Shown here piece by piece: positions 45,670-55,686 of a stretch of 64,000 bases of DNA (position 1 is its first letter; each line of letters starts with the position of its first letter). The notes beneath the pieces are model-generated. The model was not told the origin of the DNA. It saw nothing but the letters and a program-made list of their open reading frames with translations, and did no database searches. Both the position numbers and the translations under genes were made by a program. The DNA comes from JABMOV01 sp964344305 (GTDB taxonomy: Bacteria > Fidelibacterota > Marinisomatia > Marinisomatales > JABMOV01): the NCBI GenBank assembly GCA_964344305.1, contig CAYFMT010000016.1, positions 1 through 64,000 of the forward strand, in the 5' to 3' direction.

Positions 45670-46554
45670 TTATTTTACAATCAGGATGGGAAAATTGGCA
45701 TCTGTCATGACTCGGATCTGTTTACTGCCAAAGAGAAATTTCATAACGGGATTTTTTGTGGATTTCCCCATGACAACGATATGATCATCTCCTGCGAGCT
45801 CCTTAATGACCTCATGCGCCTCACCCACCTTAAAATGCTGACGGTGTTCGATCCCCGCTCGCCGCATCATGACTGCGGCTCTGTCAGAAGCCTTTTTGTA
45901 TCCCGGACCAAATGTATCCTTGCGTGAAATGGTCACCAAATCCACAGGAATATCAAACGCCTGGGCCACCCGCACAGCATACTTAACGGCTTTCGGTGTG
46001 CTTCGACTGTCATTAACTGGCACCAGCAGTCCATAAGTCATATTGTAATCAAACCGATTCACGACAAAAATTGAACTGCCGATAAATTGTACAAGATCAT
46101 GTGCCATACGCCTTTTTTGACTGCCACCAATTATGGTAACATCGTACTGATGGTCGGCGACTTCTGATCTTAATTCATCCACTATTTCACCATTTCTCAG
46201 GATCAATCGAACATCCTTGCAAACGGTACCGGGCAGCATGAGTTCATTCCTGGATGATCCTGACTGAATCAATGTATTTTTCTGAAACCCTGTTTCCACA
46301 ACACTGGGCGTGAAATACTCATGTTCTGCCAAAAAATGAAATGCCCACTCCAGCACATCCACACCGGGGCGATCCATTTCCCATCTTTCCAGGTTCTCCT
46401 GGGCAAGGTGAACAACATTGGATGAATATGAACTCACTTTCGGTCCAACGTAACAGATGGTGACGGACGCCTTAAAGGCTTTTGCCACACGCATTCCAAT
46501 CCGGAGCGTAGGTTCTGAATATTCCTTACTGCCTACTGCAATTAAAAACTTCAT
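45670..46554 (-). CDS. Tandem universal stress protein (UspA family)
   Basis: The 294-aa protein has two Usp folds. The first (1-150) begins MKFLIAVGSKEYSEPTLRIG. The second (165-294) begins YGLLVPVNDSRSTPKAVKYA and ends with VMGKSTKNPVMKFLFGS...FPILIVK, an approximate GxxGx9GS ATP-binding loop. GGAGGGAAGGG precedes the ATG. It follows the SLC13 permease by 31 nt, so the pair is probably cotranscribed. Usp partners of transporters are common and may sense ATP to tune transport. Confidence 0.9.
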   Translation of the reverse strand: MKFLIAVGSKEYSEPTLRIGMRVAKAFKASVTICYVGPKVSSYSSNVVHLAQENLERWEMDRPGVDVLEWAFHFLAEHEYFTPSVVETGFQKNTLIQSGSSRNELMLPGTVCKDVRLILRNGEIVDELRSEVADHQYDVTIIGGSQKRRMAHDLVQFIGSSIFVVNRFDYNMTYGLLVPVNDSRSTPKAVKYAVRVAQAFDIPVDLVTISRKDTFGPGYKKASDRAAVMMRRAGIEHRQHFKVGEAHEVIKELAGDDHIVVMGKSTKNPVMKFLFGSKQIRVMTDANFPILIVK

Positions 46555-46585
46555 CCCTTCCCTCCTGTATATACACTGTGTTGAA

Positions 46586-47995
46586 TCATAGGATTGCCCA
46601 ATACAAATTTGCGTACACTAATAGTATGATCATGGAGCTTAGTCCCATTTTCCAACCTGTACGTAAAAAATCTTTCGATCGAACCAATCCACTGGAATAC
46701 ACAATCACACATGCCGGAGCCGCTACGGCTGTAAAATATCCAAATGCCGATGAGATGGCGGTGACAAGTCCGGTATGCAATACATCACCAGGGAGATTCA
46801 GGGTGATGGGCCCAAGTACGGCTACTGTAGCGGAACTGGACAACATGTTTGCCATGGTGGTGGTTAATAGAACGATGATGGCATCCGTTACAACTGGAAT
46901 TGCAAGCAAGTCGTCACCCACCACTCCCAATACCAGATTGGCGAGCCAGAGGGCAGCTCCGGTATTCTTTATCTGAACCCCCAGGGATATGGCGGCTCCA
47001 AAAAGGATAATAACACCCCAGTTTACATGACGGTTGATGTCATGCCATTTTACCAGTCCTGTAATAATATACATCACCACGCCGGTCAAAGCGATTATCC
47101 CAAGACCGACTGATTCAGAAAAAATCACCCACCCCAGGAATACAAGACCAAAAAGGATGGCCGCAAGAATCTGTTGACCTGTTATCCGTCCGGATTTTGC
47201 CACCTGTACCTTCAATCTTCTGATACCCGATTCCAGGTGCAGGTATTCTGGTGCAAAATTTTTCTTTAAAATGATCGCCAGGACAGGGAGCTGGAGCAGG
47301 ACCATGGGATAGGTGTGAATCATCCATGTTAAATACGTTAGGGGTTCAAGATTAAACTCTCGCCAGTAAATCATCATGATTGCATTTCGCCCACCACCAG
47401 ATGGTGTTCCTATAGACCCAATGAGGCAGCCATAGGCAATGGAAAACAGAAGAAGTGATGATAACTGGGATGTTTTTGATGTGTCATCGCTTGTGAACCG
47501 GATGATGGTCATGGCAATGGGCAACATGATGGCAGCCACCGTATGCTCACCAATAAACGATGACAATACGGCTGCAATGACAGAAAAACCAAATGCTATT
47601 CGGTGTGTTTTACTGCCTGTAAGTCGAATGATTCCAAGGGCAATTCTTGCATCCCATCCCTGTTGGATAATGGCCACTGCAAGCATGAGGGAACCCATGA
47701 TGAAAAATACCGCATCATTCATAAATGCCTTCGATACGTCATTGGCTTCTGCTACACCAAAATATACCTGGAGTATGATAATAATAAATGCAATCCCCGG
47801 TAAAGGTATGGGCTCGCTAACGATAAGGATTAGCGCAATGATGGCAATGGTTATGGTTCGCCAACCTTCCAGGGACAGATTCTCAGGTGGTGGAATCAGG
47901 TAAAATACAATCCCTACAACAACCGCTACCACAAGCCATAGGTTTCTGCTAACCCAGTAAATAATATTGCTAAGGACCTGATTTCGCAATTCCAT
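46586..47995 (-). CDS. SLC13/DASS-family anion permease
   Basis: The protein has 469 aa from the ATG at 47995. The frame is open to 48031 with only a TTG start. About 11-13 hydrophobic segments are present. The two family signatures are GSIGTPSGGGRNAIM and TTMANMLSSSATVAV, the sodium- and substrate-binding hairpin tips. The substrate may be a dicarboxylate, sulfate or phosphate, and sequence does not decide. The second tip reads ANMLSSSA where SNT is usual. Confidence 0.88.
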   Translation of the reverse strand: MELRNQVLSNIIYWVSRNLWLVVAVVVGIVFYLIPPPENLSLEGWRTITIAIIALILIVSEPIPLPGIAFIIIILQVYFGVAEANDVSKAFMNDAVFFIMGSLMLAVAIIQQGWDARIALGIIRLTGSKTHRIAFGFSVIAAVLSSFIGEHTVAAIMLPIAMTIIRFTSDDTSKTSQLSSLLLFSIAYGCLIGSIGTPSGGGRNAIMMIYWREFNLEPLTYLTWMIHTYPMVLLQLPVLAIILKKNFAPEYLHLESGIRRLKVQVAKSGRITGQQILAAILFGLVFLGWVIFSESVGLGIIALTGVVMYIITGLVKWHDINRHVNWGVIILFGAAISLGVQIKNTGAALWLANLVLGVVGDDLLAIPVVTDAIIVLLTTTMANMLSSSATVAVLGPITLNLPGDVLHTGLVTAISSAFGYFTAVAAPACVIVYSSGLVRSKDFLRTGWKMGLSSMIILLVYANLYWAIL

Positions 47996-48118
47996 GGAAC
48001 ACAAAAATACGGATGAATATAGGTCAACCAATTACATTAAGATTTTAGTAGTCATTTCTTGTCGGTTTTCCACTATCTTATGCTTTGTCACGAGTCAAAC
48101 GACCCGTAATCTTCACCC

Positions 48119-48694
48119 ATGAATCGTCGTACCATCATTTTCATAACCGTTTTTGGTACACTCTGGGGTGCAGTGGAAGCCTCACTGGGGACGGTACTAC
48201 ACATGTTGAGGGTACCAATGTCAGGATCTATCCTCAGCGGGATTGGATTGATTATTTTGCTTTATGTTCGTTATACATTAAATGTAAAAGGAACGGCTGT
48301 TTATATGGGTCTCATTGCCGGAACCATTAAGATGTTAACTTTCAGTACCGTGAAGCTTGGCCCTTTTGCAGGCATTGTCATGGAGGGAGTAATCGTTGAA
48401 TTGATCATGACAACCATGGGACCTACCCGTTCTGGTTTTTTTGTTTCAGGATTACTCACCGGGATCTACCCAATTATCCAAAACTTCTTTGTGAAGACAG
48501 TCCTGTTTGGAATGAATTTTATTCCTGTACTTCTTGATCTCGTGGATGGAATGTCTGATTCATTCGGGTTTGGTTTCGGCTGGTGGATTCTATTTATATA
48601 CATAGGCCTGCATTTGTTGATAGGAGTAATCGCTTCAATACTCGCTTGGAAAATCACCCAGTACGCTCATAACCTGTTATCTGAACAATCATGA
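48119..48694 (+). CDS. ECF-transporter S-component-like membrane protein
   Basis: The 191-aa protein has about six hydrophobic segments with the small, glycine-rich pattern of ECF substrate-binding (S) components (FGTLWGAVEASLGTVLHMLRVP, AGIVMEGVIVELIMT). The family assignment is by overall look. The stop overlaps the next gene's start by 4 nt (ATGA). That next gene encodes an EcfT-like protein, which supports the ECF idea. The ligand is unknown. Confidence 0.66.
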   Translation: MNRRTIIFITVFGTLWGAVEASLGTVLHMLRVPMSGSILSGIGLIILLYVRYTLNVKGTAVYMGLIAGTIKMLTFSTVKLGPFAGIVMEGVIVELIMTTMGPTRSGFFVSGLLTGIYPIIQNFFVKTVLFGMNFIPVLLDLVDGMSDSFGFGFGWWILFIYIGLHLLIGVIASILAWKITQYAHNLLSEQS

Positions 48695-49812
48695 TATCCA
48701 CCAGGCGTTTGACCGCTTTAATTGGGTTGACGATTCCTGCTTTTTTCTTTTGGGATTCAACTCACTATTACCTGTGCCTAGTTCTCTTCATATCAGGTAT
48801 TACCTATCCCAGGACACTCAGACCATTCATTCAATTCAAATTCTGGATACCCATCCTAATTCTTCTAATTCTTGTTCCACTGTTTACCGGCAACAGGGAT
48901 TCTGCTATTCTAGGAATTCCATTTAGCTCTGACAGGTTAATGCAATCTGTTTTTATGACCATGAGAGGCATTATTCTGTACCTGGTTTTTGCTGTACTAA
49001 CAACAGATATAGATAGCGACAAAATGAAAGGATTATTTAAAAAACTTCGGCTACCTGTCCTGGTTCAAATGGTAACAATTGGTGAAGAGATCTTCCCTCG
49101 TGTGAAAAGCATTTTTTCTGCACGCCAACATGAATTAAAAACGATTTGGAATTATTTTCATCCAATGAAGTTTGTTCCATTTGCGGCAACAATTTTGGCA
49201 GATTTTACCAGATTGACGAACGAATTGATGGTGAAGGAATCTCCCACAATATCCCCTGCACAACTTTTACAATCGCTATCAGGGGAATCGAATACCACAT
49301 TGACCATTATCAACGGAGTCGCAGGATCTGGAAAAACTCCATGGGTAGAATCCCTGAAAGCGCTTCTTCAAAATGAGGGACAACTGGTTGATGGATTCAT
49401 TTCCGTAAAGGAAAACATGGATAAGCACCATTGGCACCATAACCTTATGCGAATCAAGACAGGTGAACAAAGGAAAATGACCACCATGGATTATAATGGG
49501 AATGCCAAACGTGTAGGGAAGTTTTTTTTCCTGGAAGGTGCGTTTAACTGGGCGAATTCTCAACTAGAGGATATTTGTGATGCCACATGGGTCATTCTGG
49601 ATGAAGTGGGCCCTCTTGAACTGGAGGAAAAAGGACTATTCCCTGTGATGGAATGCATAGCAAACCATTCCCCCCGGCATATAGTGATGACCATGAGGCC
49701 TTCTGTCACAAATCAATTCATGGATTTTATATCCAGACACTTTCCTGATCTATTGCTACGAAAAGTACATACAATAGACCAGTTTGCCTATAAGCCAAAA
49801 CTTCACATTTAA
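48691..49812 (+). CDS. Fusion of an EcfT-like membrane domain with a THEP1-type NTPase
   Basis: The protein has 373 aa. Residues 1-180 have about four membrane segments and then an amphipathic stretch EIFPRVKSIFSARQHELKT. This resembles the EcfT coupling helix that carries an ARxx-type motif. Residues 203-373 are a P-loop NTPase: Walker A GVAGSGKT (209-216), GFISVKE after the first strand, and Walker B WVILDEVGPLELEEKG (300-315). This is the pattern of THEP1 nucleoside-triphosphatases rather than ABC ATPases, and no ABC signature LSGGQ is present. It probably works with the upstream S-like protein. Confidence 0.78.
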   Translation: MISTRRLTALIGLTIPAFFFWDSTHYYLCLVLFISGITYPRTLRPFIQFKFWIPILILLILVPLFTGNRDSAILGIPFSSDRLMQSVFMTMRGIILYLVFAVLTTDIDSDKMKGLFKKLRLPVLVQMVTIGEEIFPRVKSIFSARQHELKTIWNYFHPMKFVPFAATILADFTRLTNELMVKESPTISPAQLLQSLSGESNTTLTIINGVAGSGKTPWVESLKALLQNEGQLVDGFISVKENMDKHHWHHNLMRIKTGEQRKMTTMDYNGNAKRVGKFFFLEGAFNWANSQLEDICDATWVILDEVGPLELEEKGLFPVMECIANHSPRHIVMTMRPSVTNQFMDFISRHFPDLLLRKVHTIDQFAYKPKLHI

Positions 49813-50096
49813 TCCCCTGATTTCCTTTTTCTACTCTCCAAAATAATACAGGTTTTCTGTAGCACAATTATCAAGATGTTATCTCGAAAATACATCATTC
49901 ATAATTTTCTAATAATATTACATTTGTGCATATTATGAGATTCACCCGTAATTCCGCAAAACAAACTGGTTTTGACTAAGGAGATTTCTTGACTCAGGAC
50001 GCAACATACAGTTAAAGTTCAGTCTTGGTTTTTCATGAAAAATATGGATTTCCATTTATCAATCGTCTCTTAACACATTAAGAACTCAATTATCAC
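49813..50096 (+). promoter_or_regulatory. Leader/promoter region of the respiratory cluster
   Basis: This is a 284-bp AT-rich gap with no clear gene. It includes TTGACT at 49989-49994, a 14-codon open frame at 49935-49979, and an AAGGAG followed after 5 nt by a TTG-started 8-codon frame. There is no terminator-like hairpin after the preceding gene. Confidence 0.4.
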
Positions 50097-50744
50097 ATGG
50101 CACAGATTTTTCCAAAATGGACCAACAAACTTCCGCTTTATGTGGCTGGAACCCTCCTAATTGTACTTGCCGGGATCGTTGGATTTTTCTGGTACTTTGG
50201 CAGCCCGTACTACACAGACGTTGGGTATCGACCCGAACAGCCCATCCCATACAGTCATAAACTTCACGCCGGTGATTTGGGCATGGATTGTCGTTATTGC
50301 CACACCTACGTTGAACTCACGGCATCCGCCGGTGTACCACCAACAAAGACCTGCATGAATTGTCATGCCATGGTCAAATCTGAGAGTGAGAAAATTAAAC
50401 CCATCCATGATAGCTGGAATTCTGGAAATCCCATTGAGTGGATCCGTGTTCACAAAATTCCTGATTATGCCTATTTTGATCACAGTATTCACGTGAACAG
50501 GAATATTGGTTGTGAAAGTTGCCATGGTCGTGTGGATCAAATGGAAAAAGTAATGCTGGTTGAACCATTGAGCATGAAATGGTGCCTGGACTGTCACCGT
50601 GATCCTGCCAGTCATATTCGTCCGGAAGGACAGATAACAAAAATGGGATGGACAGCAAGCATGGATCATGCATCAACTGTAGATATGATTATGACAGATT
50701 TAAATATCAATCCACCCACAGATTGTTCGGGGTGTCATCGATGA
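50097..50744 (+). CDS. actA: Alternative complex III pentahaem cytochrome c subunit ActA
   Basis: The 215-aa protein has one N-terminal membrane anchor (residues 13-34) and then five CxxCH haem sites at Cys65, Cys86, Cys139, Cys163 and Cys210. This matches the pentahaem ActA of Rhodothermus-type alternative complex III. It takes electrons from the quinol-oxidising core in the periplasm. Its stop overlaps actB by 4 nt. No Shine-Dalgarno is evident. Confidence 0.94.
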   Translation: MAQIFPKWTNKLPLYVAGTLLIVLAGIVGFFWYFGSPYYTDVGYRPEQPIPYSHKLHAGDLGMDCRYCHTYVELTASAGVPPTKTCMNCHAMVKSESEKIKPIHDSWNSGNPIEWIRVHKIPDYAYFDHSIHVNRNIGCESCHGRVDQMEKVMLVEPLSMKWCLDCHRDPASHIRPEGQITKMGWTASMDHASTVDMIMTDLNINPPTDCSGCHR

Positions 50745-53743
50745 GCAAAACGACTATGCAAGGAAAACAATACTGGCGCAGCCTGAATCAGCTGGCCGAT
50801 ACCGAAGATTATCGATCTTTTATGGAGAACGAATTCCCGGAAGGAACAATCGAACACGCTGACGGTCTTTCTCGTCGAAAATTTCTTTCCCTGATGGGTG
50901 CCTCTGTGGCCCTGGCAGGATTAGCCGGCTGTAGACGACCGGTAGAAAAAATCATCCCCTATGTCATCCCGCCGGAAGATGTGGTGCCGGGTGTCCCGCT
51001 TTTCTATGCTTCCGCCATGCCCTTTGGTTTAAAACCCGTTGGTGTCATTGTTGAAAACCATGAAGGTCGTCCCACAAAACTGGAAGGAAACAAGGATCAT
51101 CCTGCCAGTATGGGAAAAACCAATTCTTTCGTTCAGGCTTCCATCCTGAATCTTTATGACCCTGATCGATCCCAGTATGTCCGTAATACTGAAGGTGATT
51201 CAAACCTCGAATCATGTCTGTCTGCCTGGGATGATGCTATTAATTCGTTTGGCAAGGGCGGTGAGAAACTTGCAATCCTGTCAACGGAGTTTTCATCACC
51301 AACTCTTTCCAGACTGAAAAAAGAATTCCTAACCAAATACCCAAAAGCGCAGTGGGTAGCATATGATCCTGTCAGTGATGAAAACATTCATCGCGGTATA
51401 GAAACAGCCACAGGAACTTCAGCCCAATCAATTTATTCCCTGGATAAAGCCCAGGTTATCCTGTCACTGGATTCAGATTTCCTTCAGACTGAAAGTGATA
51501 TGATCCGTCACCTTTCCGATTTCTCCAAAGGTCGTCGTGTTACGGATGAACATGGTAAAATGAACCGGCTATATGTCGCAGAATCAGGGTACTCTGTTAC
51601 AGGAGCTATGGCAGATCACCGTATCAAAATGCAATCCAATCATGTGGCTGCCTTTGCAGCTGCCATTGCAGTTGAGTTAAATAAACAAGGTATTCATATT
51701 TCTGGAATTGACGGAATCAAGTCGCCTGGATTCTCTTTTGATAAATCCACTCTTAAAGCCGTTGTAAAAGATTTGATCGCCAACAAAGGTGAAAGCCTGG
51801 TAATAGCAGGTCGCAGACAACCGGCACATGTGCATGCACTGGTTACTGCCATGAATGAAGCATTGATGAACAATGGTAAAACCGTTGCATATGCACCATT
51901 TGCCCATGCTATACCATCTGATGTTGAGGCATTGTCTTCCCTGGTGGAAGGCATGAATTCTGGCGCAATTTCCGGATTGATCATCCTGGGTGGAAACCCG
52001 GTGTACAATGCACCGGTGGATCTTTCATTCCAACAGGCTCTGGAGCAAATTGAATTTTCCATTCACCTTAGTTCAACGTACAATGAAACATCTCAATTAA
52101 CCACATGGCATATTCCGGAAAACCATTTCCTGGAATCATGGAATGATGTGGCCACAGCACAGGGACCCTTATCCATAGTTCAACCTCAAATTGAACCTCT
52201 CTACTCCTCGATCAGTGATATTGAATTATTGGGTTCTTTACTGAGTGGAAAAAAAGTTAAGGGCCACGAACTTGTCCGGCAGACATGGAAGACCATCCTT
52301 TCTCCAAACCAGTTTGAAAAAAATTGGAAAAAAGTGTTACACGATGGTGTGTTTAATCGGGATTCTGGAACCCTTTCTTTGCGCGTAAACAGTCGTTTAC
52401 TATCCAATGCCCTTGTAAAACAATCCTTTGCCATGCGTACAGCATCGGCCACCAATCTGGAACTAACATTTTCGTCCTCACCTTCTGTGCATGATGGACG
52501 GTATGTCAACAATGGATGGCTCCAGGAACTGCCTGATCCCATGACAAAACTAACATGGGATAATGCAGCACTAATGAGTCCAAAAACGGCTGATTCCCTT
52601 GGATTGAGCAATGAGGATCTCGCTACTATTTCTGTCCATGGAAAGACATTGAATCTGCCTGTTTGGATCGTTCCAGGCATGGCGGATTATTCAATAGGGC
52701 TTGAGCTGGGATATGGACAAACCCAAGCTGGAAGGATCGCCAAAGGGTCAGGGAAAAATACTTATTCCCTCAGAACCAATACCAGCCCATGGATTGCACT
52801 TGGTGCCAGCATGACCGCTACAGGAGTCAGTTATTCTCTGGCAAGCACTCAGGATCACCATGGTATGAATGGTGAAAAGATGGCAGACTCCGGTGTCCAG
52901 CAGAGATTGCCCATCCTTGTCCGTGAAGCCACCATGGATGAATATAAACATCATCCTGAATTCGCAAAAGAAGCAGTGGAACATCCTCCACTGAAATCCC
53001 TCTGGGAAGAAAAAGATTATTCAGAAGGCCCTCAATGGGGTATGGCTATTGACTTGAATGTGTGTACGGGTTGCATGGCCTGCACCACGGCCTGTCAGTC
53101 GGAAAACAATATTCCCATTGTAGGGAAAGACCAGGTAAAACTTGGTAGAGAAATGCACTGGATGCGCATGGATCGGTATTTCGCCGGTGACCTGGAACAT
53201 CCAGAGTCCGTTGTTCAACCTGTTGCCTGTCAGCATTGTGAAATGGCACCCTGTGAGCAGGTATGCCCTGTGGTAGCCACAACCCACACAGATGATGGAA
53301 TTAACGGCATGACATACAACCGCTGTATAGGTACCCGTTATTGTGCCAACAACTGTCCATACAAGGTGCGTCGTTTTAATTTCTACAATTTTACCAGCGA
53401 TTTGCCTGATATTGTTCAGATGGCTCAGAACCCCGATGTGACCGTTCGGTTCCGAGGTGTCATGGAGAAATGCACTTTCTGCATTCAACGTGTAAATCAC
53501 GCAAAAATTGAATCGAAAAAATCTGGTAACCCAATACAGGACGGTGACGTGATATCTGCCTGCCAGCAGACATGTCCCACAGATGCCATTGTATTTGGTG
53601 ATATCCGGGATCCTGAATCACAGGTAGCAAAAGTCAAGGATCAAAACCGCGACTATGCTCTGCTGGGTGAATTCAATACAAAACCGCGTATTACATACCA
53701 GGCCAAACTTCGAAATCCAAATCCCGATCTGGAAAAGGGATAA
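50741..53743 (+). CDS. actB: Alternative complex III iron-sulfur/molybdopterin-like subunit ActB
   Basis: The protein has 1000 aa from the ATG at 50741, which overlaps actA by 4 nt. A Tat signal SRRKFLSLMGASVALAGLAG precedes a possible lipobox Cys. Residues of about 60-720 are a molybdopterin-oxidoreductase-like fold that in ACIII lacks the cofactor. The C-terminal third has four cysteine clusters: CTGCMACTTAC, CQHCEMAPCEQVC, CIGTRYCANNC and CTFC...CQQTC. These hold Fe-S clusters as in NrfC-like proteins. It passes electrons within the complex. Confidence 0.95.
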   Translation: MSKTTMQGKQYWRSLNQLADTEDYRSFMENEFPEGTIEHADGLSRRKFLSLMGASVALAGLAGCRRPVEKIIPYVIPPEDVVPGVPLFYASAMPFGLKPVGVIVENHEGRPTKLEGNKDHPASMGKTNSFVQASILNLYDPDRSQYVRNTEGDSNLESCLSAWDDAINSFGKGGEKLAILSTEFSSPTLSRLKKEFLTKYPKAQWVAYDPVSDENIHRGIETATGTSAQSIYSLDKAQVILSLDSDFLQTESDMIRHLSDFSKGRRVTDEHGKMNRLYVAESGYSVTGAMADHRIKMQSNHVAAFAAAIAVELNKQGIHISGIDGIKSPGFSFDKSTLKAVVKDLIANKGESLVIAGRRQPAHVHALVTAMNEALMNNGKTVAYAPFAHAIPSDVEALSSLVEGMNSGAISGLIILGGNPVYNAPVDLSFQQALEQIEFSIHLSSTYNETSQLTTWHIPENHFLESWNDVATAQGPLSIVQPQIEPLYSSISDIELLGSLLSGKKVKGHELVRQTWKTILSPNQFEKNWKKVLHDGVFNRDSGTLSLRVNSRLLSNALVKQSFAMRTASATNLELTFSSSPSVHDGRYVNNGWLQELPDPMTKLTWDNAALMSPKTADSLGLSNEDLATISVHGKTLNLPVWIVPGMADYSIGLELGYGQTQAGRIAKGSGKNTYSLRTNTSPWIALGASMTATGVSYSLASTQDHHGMNGEKMADSGVQQRLPILVREATMDEYKHHPEFAKEAVEHPPLKSLWEEKDYSEGPQWGMAIDLNVCTGCMACTTACQSENNIPIVGKDQVKLGREMHWMRMDRYFAGDLEHPESVVQPVACQHCEMAPCEQVCPVVATTHTDDGINGMTYNRCIGTRYCANNCPYKVRRFNFYNFTSDLPDIVQMAQNPDVTVRFRGVMEKCTFCIQRVNHAKIESKKSGNPIQDGDVISACQQTCPTDAIVFGDIRDPESQVAKVKDQNRDYALLGEFNTKPRITYQAKLRNPNPDLEKG

Positions 53744-53761
53744 AACCATTAGGATAAGTAC

Positions 53762-55144
53762 GTGAGTGAAGCTTTAAATCCAAAACAACTTGATCCGGAG
53801 CAGACTCCGCTGATTACTGGTGGACAAACCTTCGGATCCATAACTAAAAAAATCAGTGAAATCGTTGAAAAGCGTGCCACAAAAGAATGGTGGCTCCTGT
53901 TTGCACTGGCATTATCTGGACTGACATTGCTTCTTGGAATGATCGGATGGCTGGTGTGGGAAGGTACGGGGGTCTGGGGCTTAAACAATCCTGTTGGATG
54001 GGGTTGGGCTATTGTGAACTTTGTCTTCTGGGTTGGTATTGGTCATGCTGGAACACTGATTTCGGCCATTCTATTCCTGTTTAGACAAAAGTGGAGAACC
54101 TCCATCAACCGTTTCGCAGAAGCCATGACCATTTTTGCCGTTATTTGTGCGCTGCTATTTCCGGGAATTCATGTGGGTCGAATTTGGTTAATGTATTACT
54201 TCTTCCCCATTCCAAACCAGATGGGGATGTGGCCCAACTTCAGAAGCCCTCTACTCTGGGACTTTTTTGCGGTAGGGACTTATTTCACAGTATCCCTGTT
54301 ATTCTGGTACACCGGATTGATCCCGGATCTTGCAACACTCCGCGATCGTGCAAAGAAAAAAATTCGTAAAATTACGTTTGGCGTCCTGTCCCTTGGGTGG
54401 AGAGGGGGCAACAGACAGTGGCAGCATTATGAACTTGCATATTTGATTCTGGCTGGATTATCCACTCCTCTGGTGCTATCGGTGCATAGTGTTGTAAGTA
54501 CGGATTTTGCCACATCACTGTTGCCTGGATGGCACACAACCATTTTTCCACCCTACTTTGTTGCCGGGGCTGTGTTCAGCGGGTTTGGAATGGTTATGAC
54601 CCTTGTGATCATTGCAAGGAAATTTTATAGTCTGGATCATATCATTACTGCCCAGCATCTGGATAAAATGGCAAAAATCATGCTGGTCACGGGATCCATG
54701 GTGGGTTATGCCTATGCCATGGAAATGTTTATTGCCTGGTACAGTGGAAATATCTTTGAACAGTTTGCCTTCTTGAATCGAGGGTTTGGCAACTATGCAT
54801 GGGCCTACTGGATCATGATTTCATGCAATGTCATTGTCCCTCAATTATTCTGGTCCAAGAGACTTCGATACAATGTAAGATTTCTCTTTGTTGCATCCAT
54901 CCTTGTGAATGTGGGTATGTGGTTTGAACGTTTTGTCATCACCGTTACATCCCTTTCCAGGGATTTTCTCCCATCATCCTGGGCATATTATTCACCATCA
55001 ATTTTTGATATTCTAACATTCGTTGGATCATTCGGTCTTTTCTTCACCTTCTTCCTGCTCTTCTTGAGATTTCTCCCCATGGTATCCATGACGGAGGTCA
55101 AAGGGGTTCTGCCGGAAGCAGATCCACATCATGAAACGCATTAA
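53762..55144 (+). CDS. actC: Alternative complex III membrane subunit ActC (NrfD-like)
   Basis: The 460-aa protein starts at a GTG preceded by AGGAT. It has about ten membrane helices, including WAIVNFVFWVGIGHAGTLISAILFLFRQ, the quinol-site region of the NrfD/PsrC fold, and WHTTIFPPYFVAGAVFSG. It holds the quinol oxidation site facing the periplasm. Order and spacing follow the standard act operon. Confidence 0.95.
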   Translation: MSEALNPKQLDPEQTPLITGGQTFGSITKKISEIVEKRATKEWWLLFALALSGLTLLLGMIGWLVWEGTGVWGLNNPVGWGWAIVNFVFWVGIGHAGTLISAILFLFRQKWRTSINRFAEAMTIFAVICALLFPGIHVGRIWLMYYFFPIPNQMGMWPNFRSPLLWDFFAVGTYFTVSLLFWYTGLIPDLATLRDRAKKKIRKITFGVLSLGWRGGNRQWQHYELAYLILAGLSTPLVLSVHSVVSTDFATSLLPGWHTTIFPPYFVAGAVFSGFGMVMTLVIIARKFYSLDHIITAQHLDKMAKIMLVTGSMVGYAYAMEMFIAWYSGNIFEQFAFLNRGFGNYAWAYWIMISCNVIVPQLFWSKRLRYNVRFLFVASILVNVGMWFERFVITVTSLSRDFLPSSWAYYSPSIFDILTFVGSFGLFFTFFLLFLRFLPMVSMTEVKGVLPEADPHHETH

Positions 55145-55152
55145 GGTTTGAC

Positions 55153-55686
55153 ATGATTTACGGAATTCTAGCACAGTTTAAAGATCCGGGCGATCTTCTG
55201 CATGCCGCAGAGAAAGTCCGGGATGCAGGCTATAAACAGTTCGATTGCCATTCCCCATTTCCCATTCATGGCATGGACCATGCCATGGGATTGAAACGTT
55301 CCAGACTTGGGTTTGTGGTGGCAGTGTTTGCTCTTCTGGGTGCTCTAACCGGACTCGGATTGCAAACATGGGTCCACCTTTTTGAATACCCCCTTACCAT
55401 CAGTGGAAAACCCCTTTTCGCCTGGCAGGCATATATCATCGTTGTCTTTGCCCTGTTTGTATTATTTGGGGCCATATCAGCCGTTTTCGGTATGTTCCAC
55501 TTCAACCGACTACCGCAGTTAAATCATCCCGTTTTTTATTCAGACAATTTCAAGAAAGTGACAGATGATGGGTTTTTTATCAGCATTGAGTCACATGATC
55601 CAAATTTTGGAGAAGACACAACACGAAAATTCCTGGAGACAATTGGCGGTGAGAATGTTGAATTGCTGGAGGGTGAAGATGCGTAG
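55153..55686 (+). CDS. actD: Alternative complex III subunit ActD (DUF3341)
   Basis: The 177-aa protein is of the DUF3341 type. An N-terminal cytoplasmic alpha/beta domain (IYGILAQFKDPGDLLHAAEK, DCHSPFPIHGMDHAMGL) is followed by two membrane helices. It is a structural membrane subunit of ACIII. The stop overlaps actE by 8 nt. Confidence 0.94.
   Translation: MIYGILAQFKDPGDLLHAAEKVRDAGYKQFDCHSPFPIHGMDHAMGLKRSRLGFVVAVFALLGALTGLGLQTWVHLFEYPLTISGKPLFAWQAYIIVVFALFVLFGAISAVFGMFHFNRLPQLNHPVFYSDNFKKVTDDGFFISIESHDPNFGEDTTRKFLETIGGENVELLEGEDA

Noticed and set aside
50157..50669. 170-codon minus-strand frame
   Set aside because: It is antisense to actA, whose five haem motifs establish the real coding strand.
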